Below, one piece after another: positions 54,921 through 64,000 of a stretch of DNA of 64,000 nt. Source of the DNA: Puccinia triticina (lineage: Eukaryota > Basidiomycota > Pucciniomycetes > Pucciniales > Pucciniaceae); assembly GCF_026914185.1 (NCBI RefSeq), contig NC_070561.1:5766001-5830000 (forward strand). Direction: 5' to 3'. A program made the translations under genes and the position numbers. The notes beneath the pieces were generated by a model, which saw only the letters and a list, made by a program, of their open reading frames with translations, was not told the origin of the DNA and searched no databases. Within the stretch, counting starts at the first letter, position 1. Each line of letters begins with the position of its first letter.

Positions 54921-55221
54921 GCTACAAAAGTCAGAAATTAGACTTAAAATTTTGTTTATATATTTTTGTAATTTTAGATGAATTTTGATGAAGAAAATGA
55001 CGAACTTGGATGAATTTTTAGGGTTTTTGGTTTGGTTTTGGCGTAGAAGGTAGAAAAAAAGGTGATTTTTGTCAGTTTTAATGTTTTTAAAGGCGTAAAA
55101 AATTCAGAGAGTAGTGAGAATATTTTTAGGTATTTTTTTTAGATTATATTTTGGAAATTTTTGACGTAAAAAATTAAGATTTATAAGGGCTCTTTCTTTC
55201 AAATGAATTTGAAGGAAATTT

Positions 55222-55239
55222 CCCGGCCAGACCCCCAAT
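55222..55239 (-). promoter_or_regulatory. Gypsy-C primer-binding region (outer copy)
   Basis: Same sequence as the inner copy, following the complete 5' LTR. Confidence 0.6.
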
Positions 55240-56904
55240 TGTCAGCCTACGTGATGCCAAGGGTATTATCCTTCTAGCTACACGTGGTGCAAAGCAAAAG
55301 ATTAGAGTTATAAAACTCTAAGACAAGGTTATAAGGGTTAATTCCAACGTAATTGTTGGGATTTATGGCGTAAGAACAAGGCAATTTGGGCCAATTTGGG
55401 CCAATTTGACGTAATAAAATGAATATAATTAATTTTAAAGAGGGGCCTGATAAATCAGGGGTGTTTAATCCCTCTAGAATGAAGAACTGGGGCCTGTAAA
55501 CAGGTGTGGTTTAAATCCCAGAAAGAAATGGCAGAGAATCTCAAGAGAAGGGGCTTAAACTTACTAGTATAAGACCCTAGAGGCACTTGAGGTTCTTCAG
55601 GCGTGAAGTTGGGCAGTTGGAGGCGCTCAGAGGAGGTAATCTTGAGGGCAGGGTGGTTACTGGGCAGCTTCAGGGCGGAAATTGGGGCTAAAAATCACGA
55701 ATGTAGGTATTTTACCTGGCAAATCACAGGCTAATGAGGCTGTTGAAGGCGGGTAAAATTCTAATAGGTAATGTAAAGCTGGGGAATCTCCTTTTGGGCG
55801 GAGAAAGGGCCCTTTATATAGCCTAGGCAGGCCTCCAGGGGCGCCCAGGGGACATGGGGACACTTGTGGGCGCATTCTGAGGCAATTTGGTTGCGCTAGA
55901 AGGCGCTGTGGGTCGTGGAACCTTGGGGCTTGGATACAAGGGTTGCCAAGGACCTTTTACAGAGGTTCTGCGTGATTTTACACGTGCCTTACACGTCATG
56001 GGGGCTGGTTTGGGGGTTCTGTGACGCTCATTTCCGTGAAAATGTGCCACAGAAGGTACTAGAACTGGCTTCTGTGTACTAGTACACGTGTAAGCAGTGC
56101 TTTATACATGTTCTGGAGGCGCTTATTGATTGCTCCAGTTCATTTGACCCCTTCTACATATTTACTACAGTTGTAATTTACGTGTAGTGAGGCTTGGGAG
56201 AAGCTGGGGCGCTTTCTAGTGTCTCCTGTGCACGCTGCAAGAGCTCTTTTCAGTCTAGAATGTTTTTATATTGAATGACGTGGTAATTACATCTTGTTTG
56301 GTGATTAATTACATGTGTACAAGCCCTATAACACATGTAATATTGTTATTGGGGCGTATTCTGGCCCATTCTTACTTATTGGTAACCTGAGCGCTTTGGT
56401 TGCGGGCTAGTTTATGCATTATGCATATATTTACACTAGGAGCGCGGGCTTGAGCTCTAGGCAACAAAGCACGCGGGCTTGGGTGCGCCACGCAACAAAT
56501 AAAGCTATCTTTTGAACTGTACACAACACCTCAGTTACGTCACTGAAAATGGTTGTAAATATATGTACTTATATATATATGTGCATACAAGTGCATCCAC
56601 GCGGGGCGTGATGCACTTGCGTAAACTTTGAAGGTAGTTTACACAAGGAAGGGATAATAATTAAGGGTACATGTAAGTGAGGTACCCTAGGTTATTTTAC
56701 CCGTAGAATCAGAATCTTTCATAATATTTTACTTATTAATTACACAAAGCTAAGTAATTAATTATTTATAAGTGTTTTTAATGTTTTTTGCGTAGTTTTA
56801 CATATGTAAGAGTAATAATGTCTCTTTCATATGTAAAACTACTTTTCATATTTTATTTGTATATTTTTATGTCACGGTGGCTCTGCCATAGTAGCCAGCT
56901 GACA
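55240..56904 (-). repeat. Gypsy-C 5' LTR
   Basis: 1665 bp, apparently identical to the 3' LTR at a constant offset of 10139 bp. Confidence 0.95.
55811..55820 (-). promoter_or_regulatory. TATA box of the Gypsy-C 5' LTR
   Basis: Minus strand TATATAAAGG. Transcription would start roughly 30 nt on, near 55785-55790, which is where the tandem duplication unit begins. Confidence 0.6.
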
Positions 56905-56909
56905 AGCTC

Positions 56910-57131
56910 TCTCTAGCACAGCTTGGCAGCACTCTTCTGAAGAGGTAGAATTGCCAGTGGACTTGCATTCCCACCAGAATAACCTTGAATATCTGCTTAT
57001 CTTTATCCTGCTCAGTTTCTTTCTCTCTTTCTCTCTCTCTCTTATATTTGTAGTTTCTTTATCCCAAGAAATCCAAATATTACCCCCCATTTTCTTGTGT
57101 CCTGTTGTCAATATAGAGACTCAGGCTCACA
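56910..57131 (+). repeat. Gypsy-B 3' LTR, right part
   Basis: Continues the LTR interrupted at 45100 (CTCTAGCACAGCTTGGCAGC ...) and ends GACTCAGGCTCACA. Confidence 0.85.
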
Positions 57132-57158
57132 TCAGCTGAGTTGACTCTAAGGCTGACA
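57132..57158 (-). repeat. 27-bp inverted LTR start
   Basis: Complement of the LTR start of this family (TGTCAGCCTTAGAGTCAACT CAGCTGA, split for reading), directly abutting the Gypsy-B LTR end. A remnant of an opposite-orientation LTR. Confidence 0.75.
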
Positions 57159-57944
57159 CATATGCTTATGACCCGCGGGATGAAGGCTTCCACTCGCCAT
57201 TGTTTTGATTAAAATCAAATTGACCCTGCCCTGTGTATCTCCTATAAATTAAATTGTACATGTTGTATCAATTGGTGATCACATAAGCTCCATAAAATCT
57301 TAGTCAAGCCAACAATTTGAAATCTATTAACTAAACTTTTTTTGACTATCAACACCTGGGCGTGTTGAATTAAACTGCACCTCAATGGCAAATAAAGAAA
57401 AAAAAAACAATATGTGAAATTAAATGTGTGGGTAGATGTTTATCAAATTCATCACATGCAGCATTGAGGCCACAAAAGCCAGACGTGTGGTGATGAACAA
57501 TACAACACAACATTCTCATCACTAAGTATACCTGGGTGGGCCATTTGAGAGAACTTGCCGCCTCCTCAGTCCTGTCAGTTGAAAAATGGAGATATGAAGC
57601 CCCGTTTTTTTCATGTTTAGCAGATCATTCAAAATTCAGTTATGGCTAACAATATCTCAGCCGGGCTTCAAACTATGGATCTGTTTCACATTTGACAACA
57701 TTTTCAGGATTCTTGTGGTGGTTGTAGGCGAATCAACTGCTATTCTTACTCATATTCGCTTGAGCACCCCCTTACAACCGCTTCGCGTGAAGCAACACGC
57801 TTGAACCAAGCTAAAGTATGTGGACGGTCCTTAAGAGGATCTTCATCAAAGCCACACAAGTGGCAAAAATTCACCAAACTACCACCAGCACAGTCAAAGC
57901 ATGTTTGTAAGCAGGAGGTTTTTTAGTTTTGTTTTAGCAATTAC
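57159..57944. other. Nothing recognised
   Basis: AT-rich sequence without a supported gene or repeat. Confidence 0.35.
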
Positions 57945-58077
57945 TGTTGTAGCCCAGAGGGCTATGCACTCCGAGACTCGCCGCAGTCGCGGTATCTCCT
58001 GTATCCCAGACTTGTGTCCGGGCTGGTGTGTGGGTGAATCCAGCCATATCTGTCATTAGAGTTCCTGAGTCACATCA
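57945..58077 (+). repeat. Copia-2 5' LTR (short)
   Basis: TGTTGTAGCCCAGAGGGCTA ... GAGTCACATCA, 133 bp. The end is fixed by the primer site; the start is the nearest TGTTG and is less certain. Confidence 0.55.
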
Positions 58078-58091
58078 GGTTATGAGCCCCC
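58078..58091 (+). promoter_or_regulatory. Copia-2 primer-binding site (initiator tRNA-Met half-molecule)
   Basis: GGTTATGAGCCCCC, the same anticodon-loop complement as in Copia-1. Confidence 0.75.
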
Positions 58092-58921
58092 AACGCTTAT
58101 AAATTCCGACTAATCCTCTGAATATCTAAATCTCCAAACTCTTTGAGAGGCCGCCAAACTTAATAAATTTGCTTACTCGATCTGTTAATCACTTTTCGTC
58201 AGGTCGCATATTTTTTTTTTTTTTCCACCTCTCTCTCTCTTTGGATCGACTTTGTTGGACAACACCCCATCAGGACTTGCCGGAGGTATTGAAAGCTTGA
58301 TTTTGAAGATTTTCAGTAGCTAGGAAGACTAGCCATCTTTCCGAATCCAAGACTGTGGCCCGGTCTTGTTTGCTGCTGATTTTTAGAGAAAAAGAGCTCT
58401 AGGTACTTCTACGTCCTAGGCATCAACCGATCTGCCAACCAATCCCACTCCTCCTCCTCCGACCGTTTTTTGTCTTGTTTTTTCTCTATCTACCAAATAT
58501 ATTTAATCTTATATATCCCTACGTTTTCAATCTCCTCATCCACCTTAATTTTGTTTTTCCCTCAACCTTTTCCCTTTTCCTCTCCGATTTTCTCTTTCCC
58601 CTTCCTTCCCTTCTTCCCCATCTTGACTTCCACATTTTCATCCATGACTCCAACACCAAATCCTGCCTTGACCTCAAAATCAGTAGGTGATCGAATTGGC
58701 ACATCAACGACATACCTCACCGAACCCGCCTGGCTGAAGATATTGCATTGTTGCAGTCAAATTTTGAAAAATTGCCTCCCAGCCCAGAAATGACCACCGG
58801 ACTGGACAGACAGAAGGGCAAAGCTCCGATGTCCAAAAAGAAGGAAACAGCCCCGGTTGAAGTCCGCGCTCTGCCTCGTGGTTTACCCCTGCATCTGGAC
58901 CCTTGACTTCCTTTAAACGCA

Positions 58922-60650
58922 ATGGTTGCTCCAAATAGCCAGACTGACAATTTTTATCCTTGGCCAGCAGAGCAGGTGAACCATATGGGGTTGGACAAAC
59001 GTTTGGCGAAAGAGATCTGGGACTTCAAAGAGGCCGAGTTTCACCTCAAACAGAGCAAACCCGTTGGCAATACAATTCAGACGGCAAATTCTCAGTTCCG
59101 ACCCAAGAACGTCCTCAAAGCAGATGGGTCAAACTTTGGCAAATGGCATCGCAACTTGGCCGAGGTGGCTCGTCCGAACCTGAAAGGACCCCGTTTTTTC
59201 TTTGAAGAATGTCACAACTCGACTTACAAGAAGATAGGACAAGCGGTCCTCATTGCCAGCATCCATCAATCTTTGGTAGCCGAGATGCAAGCGCTACCTA
59301 CTTGTTTTGCAATGTACACCGCCCTCGTTGCCAAGTTCAAAACATCCTCAAGGGCGGCCCAGATGAACATCTTTTACAAATTCAGAAACTTCAGGTTAGA
59401 TCCAGACTGTCACAATACCGGAGTGGCATCTGTTCTACGGGATCTTCACGCGGAATGGATGGCGGTGAATGTTGCTTTTGGTATCAATGCTTATCTCAGC
59501 TTTGTCTTACAAGCAGCGGTAATGGACTCTGGAGCGGCCTACAAGACAGCCTTTGAGCTGCAAGTTGAGCAACTGGTTTAGGACGACAAGAAGGGAAGAT
59601 TCCCAACTTTTGAGGCTATCATGACGGCACTTGATATCTGCAAGGACCAGCATAAACATGCAGTTGATGCGGCGGCAAATGCAAGCTCCAGTTTCACTTC
59701 TGCCAACCCACCAACAGCCCTGAAGACCTCGGCAGTAGAAACAGATCACTTCAACGTTTCAGCTTTTCTAGCAGATGTGGACGAGGCCGACTGGGTGGAC
59801 GCACTCGATTTCTATGCGCTGACTGCGCACAAGTGCTGGCAGTGCGGAGGCAAGAACCACTACGCCAAGAACTGCCCGGACCGCGCTCAACCCAGACAGC
59901 CGGACCGGAGAGTAGGCCACCCCATCGGCACTATTGTTGGGACGATCTATGGACGACTGCCCAGTGGTGTTTTGCTTGACTCGGGCAGATTCCCGCAAAC
60001 CAACTTCTGCCGACCAGTCTACCCCCCCTCAAGGAGCCAAGTCCATGCGCGGGGCCTTGTGGATCACTACCGGCCTAGATATCAGTCCAGCACTCGACCC
60101 GACAATCAATCAAACCGCCAGTCCAACTCCACGACAACAGCTCAAGGCAATGGGGGGGTAACGGCTCACATTGTTGAGGTCAATGGTCTCCCGGACGATC
60201 TGGATGACCTGGACTTCCATTCTATGGCGCTAGGTGAAGATTTGGTGAGTGAGGTTGCAATTTGTGATACCGGTGCCTCTCACGGTTTCACGGGTTCTAA
60301 AGCTCTTCTCCATGACTTTTGACTTCTCCCTAAACCCATTGGCGTATCCGCAGCACCAATGGTGCCGGGTCATCAATCACCGGGGTGGGGAGTCTGAAAT
60401 TTCAGGCTCCCAATGGATCTGTTATTGTCCTCAGACAAGTGCTTTACTGTGAGCAAGCTAAGACCACCCTCATATCAATGGCAGCGCTCCAAAAGGCTAA
60501 CGCATTTTTTAACTATGACAATGCAACAGACAGCTTCCGAATATCTCGTGAATCCGGTGAACTGCTTTTTGAATGTGTTTTCAAACCAAAGAAGAATTGG
60601 TGGTGCATTCCATACCCAATGATCAGATCGGACAGGCCTCTTCAAACTCA
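58922..60650 (+). pseudogene. Copia-2 gag-protease, broken
   Basis: The frame from ATG 58922 reads LKADGSNFGKWHRNLAEVAR and MYTALVAKFKTSSRAAQMNI (Copia gag). TAG at 59578 interrupts it and the frame continues with DKKGRFPTFEAIMTALDICK. The zinc knuckle is CWQCGGKNHYAKNC. The protease AICDTGASHGFTGS has its catalytic Asp. TGA at 60320 follows (DF, then LLPKPIG), then a one-base frameshift near 60353, and the next frame reads LRQVLYCEQAKTTLISMAAL and WWCIP, the region before integrase. Coding may begin further upstream (58644 onward), since gag-like sequence (LLQSNFEKLPPSPEM) is visible in another frame. Confidence 0.82.
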
Positions 60651-61190
60651 CACCAGGAAAAAAAAGTACTCACTTGATGGCAAGTGACATGACACAGCTT
60701 TGTTTTCAGCTCCAACACTGCTCCAATGCTGCTCCTCTCCACCAGCAAATCTGGGGCTCACATGATAGGTGTCAGGATCAAAGCACTCAATGTGAAAAAC
60801 CAGATGATGCTCAGCTTTGGCCCTGGCCCAGCTGATACTCAGCTTTTACCCTGGCTCAGCTGATGCTCAGTTTTTCCCCTGGCCCAGCTGATGCTCAGCT
60901 TTGGAACTGGCTACCTGATGATCATTTTTGGCCCTGGCACAGCTGATGCACAGCTGATGCTCAGCTTTGGCCCTAGCCTAGCTGATTTTCAGCTCTGGTC
61001 CTGTCCAAGCTGATTCCCATCTTTTTCCCTGGCCTGGCTCAGCTGATACTCAGCAAGCTGAGCATCAGCTGGCCAGCTAGCCCAGGACTGGGCCAAAGCT
61101 GAGCATCAGCTTGGACAAGACTGGGAGAAGGCTGAGCAAGGACTGGCACAAAGCTGAGAATCAGCTGCGCCAGGACTAGTACAAAGCTGA
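60651..61190. mobile_element. Foldback element, second copy, truncated
   Basis: Starts CACCAGGAAAAAAAAGTACT and follows the 31460-32365 element through both GATGCTCAGC and GCTGAGCATC arms. The right terminus is lost at 61190 where Gypsy-D begins. Confidence 0.85.
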
Positions 61191-62033
61191 TGTCAGCCTT
61201 AGAGTCAACACAGCTGAACTAAAGTCTGCCTCTTTTCTACTTATTACATATGAAATTACCTCATATCTTTTTCATCTTAAGAGATATCATCGTTTAGACT
61301 TCATTTTCTGTTTCCTCATGCAATTTTAACCCTAGTTACAACTTAACAATTCTTTGTAACTATACTCCTTCCCTGAGTTCTTGAGTTGTGGCGCACATGC
61401 GCAGTTGTGACGTGTCATCGCTACCAGGCGCGCCAAACCACATGTACATATGTAATTACATAAGCAAACTGTGAAAATTTGCAAAGTCAGGATCCCCCTT
61501 GCCTAAGGAGGATCTACAGACTTCAGCCCACCAGAACCACACCCCAGATAACCCAGGATCACCACCAAGGAGATTACCACACTCCCAGTATACCTACCGT
61601 CACAGGCACCTAGGATATTGACAGTAAGTAAACTCTTTCTCTGAACCTTGCTTATCCAGAGTGAAACTCTGTAGCTCTTGATTGTTTCTTCTTTTCTTCA
61701 ACTCTTTCAATCTTAAAAGATCAAAAGGTTATCTCTGGTTAAGACCTACAAAAGCAGAGCAGAGTAGTAACCCTACTTCTGAATCCCACCAACGTTTCCT
61801 TGTTGTGAGTGGAGGCTGTTGCACTCTTTCTTGGCCTTGCACAGCTGGCATCCAACTTTTCCAGGTTGAGAATAGCCCAGATCAATTAATTAAGACTTAA
61901 AGTCTAGGCCTGATCTTCTCTTTCTCTCTTTCTTTCTTCTCTCTCTGTTTGTATTTCTTTATCCCAAGAAATCCAACCAGAGTCTCCCCATTTTCCTTGT
62001 TTCCTGTTGTCACACAAGAGACACAGGCTCACA
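61191..62033 (+). repeat. Gypsy-D 5' LTR
   Basis: 843 bp, TGTCAGCCTTAGAGTCAACA ... GACACAGGCTCACA. Confidence 0.88.
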
Positions 62034-62269
62034 ATTGGGGGCCTCATCGGGAATTATCCTCCCTTTTTCATTCTTCTAGACAGCTTAAAAACCAAGGACT
62101 GATCATCCTGTTTAAATCAAACAAAAAATTCATAAAAATTCGAAAAATTCATAAAAAATTCTTCTACATATACTACTAACGCTGAAATTCTCTCAAAACT
62201 TTCCCAAATTGGTTCTATATTGGTTAAATCCCTAACTGAACCCTTGAAAATTTTTTCTTACGTCCCCTC

Positions 62270-62722
62270 TAACCGTGAAAGTGCAGAATTGCGACTCTTC
62301 CGCGGACCTATTTATCCCTTTGTCGGATTTATCCTCCCTTGACTCCTCTATACCTTTAGATCAAGAGGAGATATCAAAAATCGGAGTACGCTCAAAAGAT
62401 TCCTTGCCTTCTGAACTATAATTGCCGCAATTGACCGTAAAAAAAAAATTCGCAACGGCGCAGGACAGCGAATAAGAAGAAGATTACGAAAATAGGATAA
62501 TTGCTACTCCGCAAAACGGAAATCTAATTAGTAGTACATCTTGGACACCCATTGCTACTACTACATATCCCAAAGTCCGCCGCAGGAAAGTCACAGCCGC
62601 TGTTAATATAGCCGACTGGACATCTGAAACTCCCGCGAAAACCAAAGCTAAACAAAAAAAGAAGAAAGTCTCTTCTACTACGTGTAAAAGCCGCAGACTT
62701 TCCGCTAAAGCTAAGGTTTCAG
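62270..62722 (+). pseudogene. Gypsy-D ORF1 exon 1
   Basis: Recognisable against Gypsy-A (VKVQNCDSSADLFIPLSDLS, WTPIATTTYPKVRRRKVTAA, basic KKKKVSSTT end) but with several stops and shifts. Donor TTTCAG-GTACTT at 62723. Confidence 0.55.
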
Positions 62723-62851
62723 GTACTTCTTTTTATTTCCTTATTTCTGAAAATAAAACATAAAAAAATATATATATATATATAGATATACTAATAATAA
62801 AACAACAAAAAATTAATTACAACTCGTAAACAAAATGCCCCCCCATCTTAG
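62723..62851 (+). other. ORF1 intron of Gypsy-D with gag ATG
   Basis: 129 nt, GTACTT...CCCATCTTAG, phase 1 as in A, B and C. The gag-frame ATG (62835) is 17 nt before exon 2. A TATATATATATATATA run lies inside. Confidence 0.65.
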
Positions 62852-64000
62852 AAATGGAAGGGACCTCTCAGCAGAACAACGACTCCGCTACCAACTCAGC
62901 CCAGCCGCAGAGGAACGGTTTTGACGGGCTAGTTGGCATTACCGCTGTTGGACGAGGATTTTCTTGTGTTCCCTCGAGAGGAACCTTTGCCGCCGGACAC
63001 GGGCATTCCCCCAGCTTTGTACAATCCAAGGGAGACGTCCCTGGCCCTAGCTTCGAACAGGTCGACGCCAGTACCGCGACCAATAGAGAGGGAGCAGATG
63101 AGATCTCATCCCTCCCCCCAGCCTACCAACCCAGAGGGTTTACGACCGGGAGCGCCGCCAGATCTGTCCCTGGTTCCCCCAACTCAGAACCAGGCTCCTC
63201 AAGATTCCTCCGGGCAGATGGAGCTCACGCCGGAGGATCAAGAGATCCTAGATCTAGTCAACCTCCTCAACGAGCAATACGAATTGCACGTCCGCGCTCG
63301 GGAGACGCAGAACACACGAGCTCTGAGGCGCCTCCTCTCTCAAGCCGCTACAATGCAAGAGATGATAGAAGAGATGGTTGGGAGAGACGAAGATATCCGT
63401 CTCAGCCAGGACTGGATCCCCAGAGAGGACCTCAACGCCCTGGAGAGGACGTTATACCAGCAGAATTTAGACGCCAAGCGCAGAGCACCGCCGATAATAA
63501 CCGCGCAGACCAACACCGGCCTAGCCCTAGCCCCACAGCCAGGCCACCAACCTCTGATAGCTACGCCGACACCAGAGCCTCAAACTTCGCGACACCAAGC
63601 GCAAGAGACCGGTTACCAGGGTCCTACTCCCCCTTACGTGCCACAAGCGCCAATGCCACCCCCCTACGACCATCAGGCTCTTCAAATGCCGCCCCCGCCC
63701 CCGCCGCAACAACAACAAATGGCAAGACTCCCACCAGCTTCCACACAGCTAGATGGGACCCAAGCGCCGCGCCATCATCCCTACCAGCGCCCCAACGCAC
63801 ATTACCATCAACCTCAACCCCATTATCAACAGTGGGGAGGTCAGCGCGGGAATTACCACCATCAATCCCATTTTCACGGCTCGAGAGGATCCGGGAGGAA
63901 CTGGAACCCTCCCTTGGGGAATACCCACAGGATCATCAACGTCAGGGAGTTCTTGATGAGATTGACCAGGTCCAACGGGAGAGGCCGCGGCAGAGGGAGA
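62852..64000 (+). CDS. Gypsy-D overlapping ORF1 and gag frames, open at right edge
   Basis: Two frames are open together. Frame 1 (from 62854 to beyond 64000, at least 382 codons) is the Arg/Ser/Pro-rich gag side: PPAYQPRGFTTGSAARSVPG, DDRRDGWERRRYPSQPGLDP, ending REELEPSLGEYPQDHQRQGV. Frame 2 (about 62933 to beyond 64000) is ORF1: LALPLLDEDFLVFPREEPLP, MELTPEDQEILDLVNLLNEQ (63218), LLSQAATMQEMIEEMVGRDE, WIPREDLNALERTL, a proline/glutamine stretch and a Gly/Arg tail. Near 62931 one indel moves both frames relative to the intron start; the MPPHL start frame also stops at TGA about 62923. The ORF1 frame shows conservative replacements against Gypsy-A. Confidence 0.68.

Larger units (their letters stand above)
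52771..55784 (-). repeat. 1507-bp tandem duplication in Gypsy-C
   Basis: 52771-54277 and 54278-55784 are direct copies, identical wherever compared (for example the ORF1 exon 1 copies at 52940-53413 and 54447-54920). The unit contains the LTR 3' portion, PBS, leader, ORF1 exon 1, intron and the first part of exon 2. The junction has AGCTGGGG shared by the ORF1 site (52763-52770) and the LTR site (54270-54277, 55777-55784). Confidence 0.95.
45101..56904 (-). mobile_element. Gypsy-C: young, near-intact chromodomain Ty3/Gypsy
   Basis: 11.8 kb between perfect AGCTC duplications (45096-45100, 56905-56909) inside the Gypsy-B 3' LTR. The 1665-bp LTRs (45101-46765 and 55240-56904) look identical at every stretch compared, so insertion is very recent. 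Minus-strand order: 5' LTR, a 1507-bp tandem duplication of leader plus ORF1, spliced ORF1, a 2029-codon gag-pol, PPT, 3' LTR. All pol motifs are intact. It differs in sequence from the A/B/D subfamily but shares the ORF1/gag overlap design. Confidence 0.95.
28976..57131 (+). mobile_element. Gypsy-B: chromovirus-type Ty3/Gypsy with nested insertions
   Basis: Plus-strand element of the same subfamily as Gypsy-A: 5' LTR lacking its first 105 bp or so (28976-29804), PBS, ORF1/gag (29990-33815), pol in three blocks (39541-40052, 40894-41865, 42820-44371), PPT and 3' LTR (44411-45100 plus 56910-57131). Insertions: foldback element 31460-32365, foreign block 33816-39540, LTR-like insertion 40053-40893, solo LTR 41866-42819, Gypsy-C 45101-56904. 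Capsid and protease coding is largely deleted. Without the insertions it would be about 7-8 kb. Confidence 0.88.
57945..60650 (+). mobile_element. Copia-2: 5' half of a Ty1/Copia element
   Basis: Candidate 133-bp 5' LTR (57945-58077), a half-tRNA primer site, a leader with a T tract, and gag-protease to the start of the integrase region. At 60651 it is cut off by the foldback element. No 3' LTR is in the window. Gag is unlike that of Copia-1, so it is another family. Confidence 0.8.
61191..64000 (+). mobile_element. Gypsy-D: Ty3/Gypsy of the A/B subfamily, partial
   Basis: Complete 5' LTR (61191-62033), primer region ATTGGGGGCCTCATCGGG (62034-62051), ORF1 exon 1 (decayed), intron, and the overlapping ORF1 and gag frames up to the right edge. 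A more diverged member than A and B. Confidence 0.88.

Noticed and set aside
58470..58793. Hydrophobic small frame before Copia-2 gag
   Set aside because: Pyrimidine-rich leader sequence; hydrophobicity results from T/C-rich composition.

Overview
The window looks like a transposon-dense stretch of a basidiomycete nuclear genome, most probably a rust fungus (Pucciniales). The evidence is short GT-AG introns of about 40-140 nt, lineage-restricted multi-exon genes, a TET/JBP-like 2OG-Fe(II) oxygenase of the type expanded in basidiomycetes, a tnp2/Plavaka-type transposase, and nested chromodomain Ty3/Gypsy and Ty1/Copia elements. The species cannot be named from sequence alone. No rRNA, tRNA gene or CRISPR array was seen.

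Layout. 1-358: 5' end of a gene running off the left edge (minus strand). 918-8532: a probable DNA transposon holding a broken three-exon gene (1269-2979, minus) and a broken tnp2/Plavaka-type transposase (3415-6681, minus). Two copies of a 34-bp palindrome lie on each side of this block. 8742-9880: spliced lineage-specific gene (plus). 9914-12489: SNF2 helicase pseudogene (minus). 13545-14564: two 14-3-3 fragments (plus). 15791-28975: Gypsy-A (minus), carrying a 216-bp CACTG MITE, a 525-bp solo LTR and a complete 5.4-kb Copia-1 (19966-25383). 28975: head-to-head junction of two LTRs. 28976-57131: Gypsy-B (plus), same subfamily as Gypsy-A, carrying a 906-bp foldback element, a 5.7-kb foreign block with a decayed gene, a 210-bp satellite and the TET/JBP gene, an 841-bp insertion holding unspliced and spliced copies of one transcript, a 954-bp solo LTR and, in its 3' LTR, the young full-length Gypsy-C (45101-56904, minus). 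57945-60650: truncated Copia-2 (plus). 60651-61190: second foldback copy, cut by Gypsy-D (61191 to the right edge, plus).

How the parts work together. The most interesting system is at the 5' end of all four Gypsy elements. A spliced ORF1 and the gag-pol frame overlap over hundreds of bases in different frames, and the first gag-pol ATG lies inside the ORF1 intron, 17-19 nt before its acceptor. Splicing would make ORF1 and remove the gag-pol start; intron retention would expose gag-pol. The arrangement is the same in the divergent C and A/B/D subfamilies, and the ORF1 protein is recognisably conserved between them.

A second theme is decay. Most premature stops are TGA codons after a T where an Arg (CGA) codon is expected or plausible, and several catalytic Asp/Glu codons have become Asn/Lys in a CGA-to-CAA context. 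Both are what TCG-to-TTG hypermutation (RIP-like or CpG deamination) would leave. Gypsy-C, with LTRs that look identical and a 2029-codon open frame, has escaped it. Identities rest on reading motifs by eye; no database search was possible.
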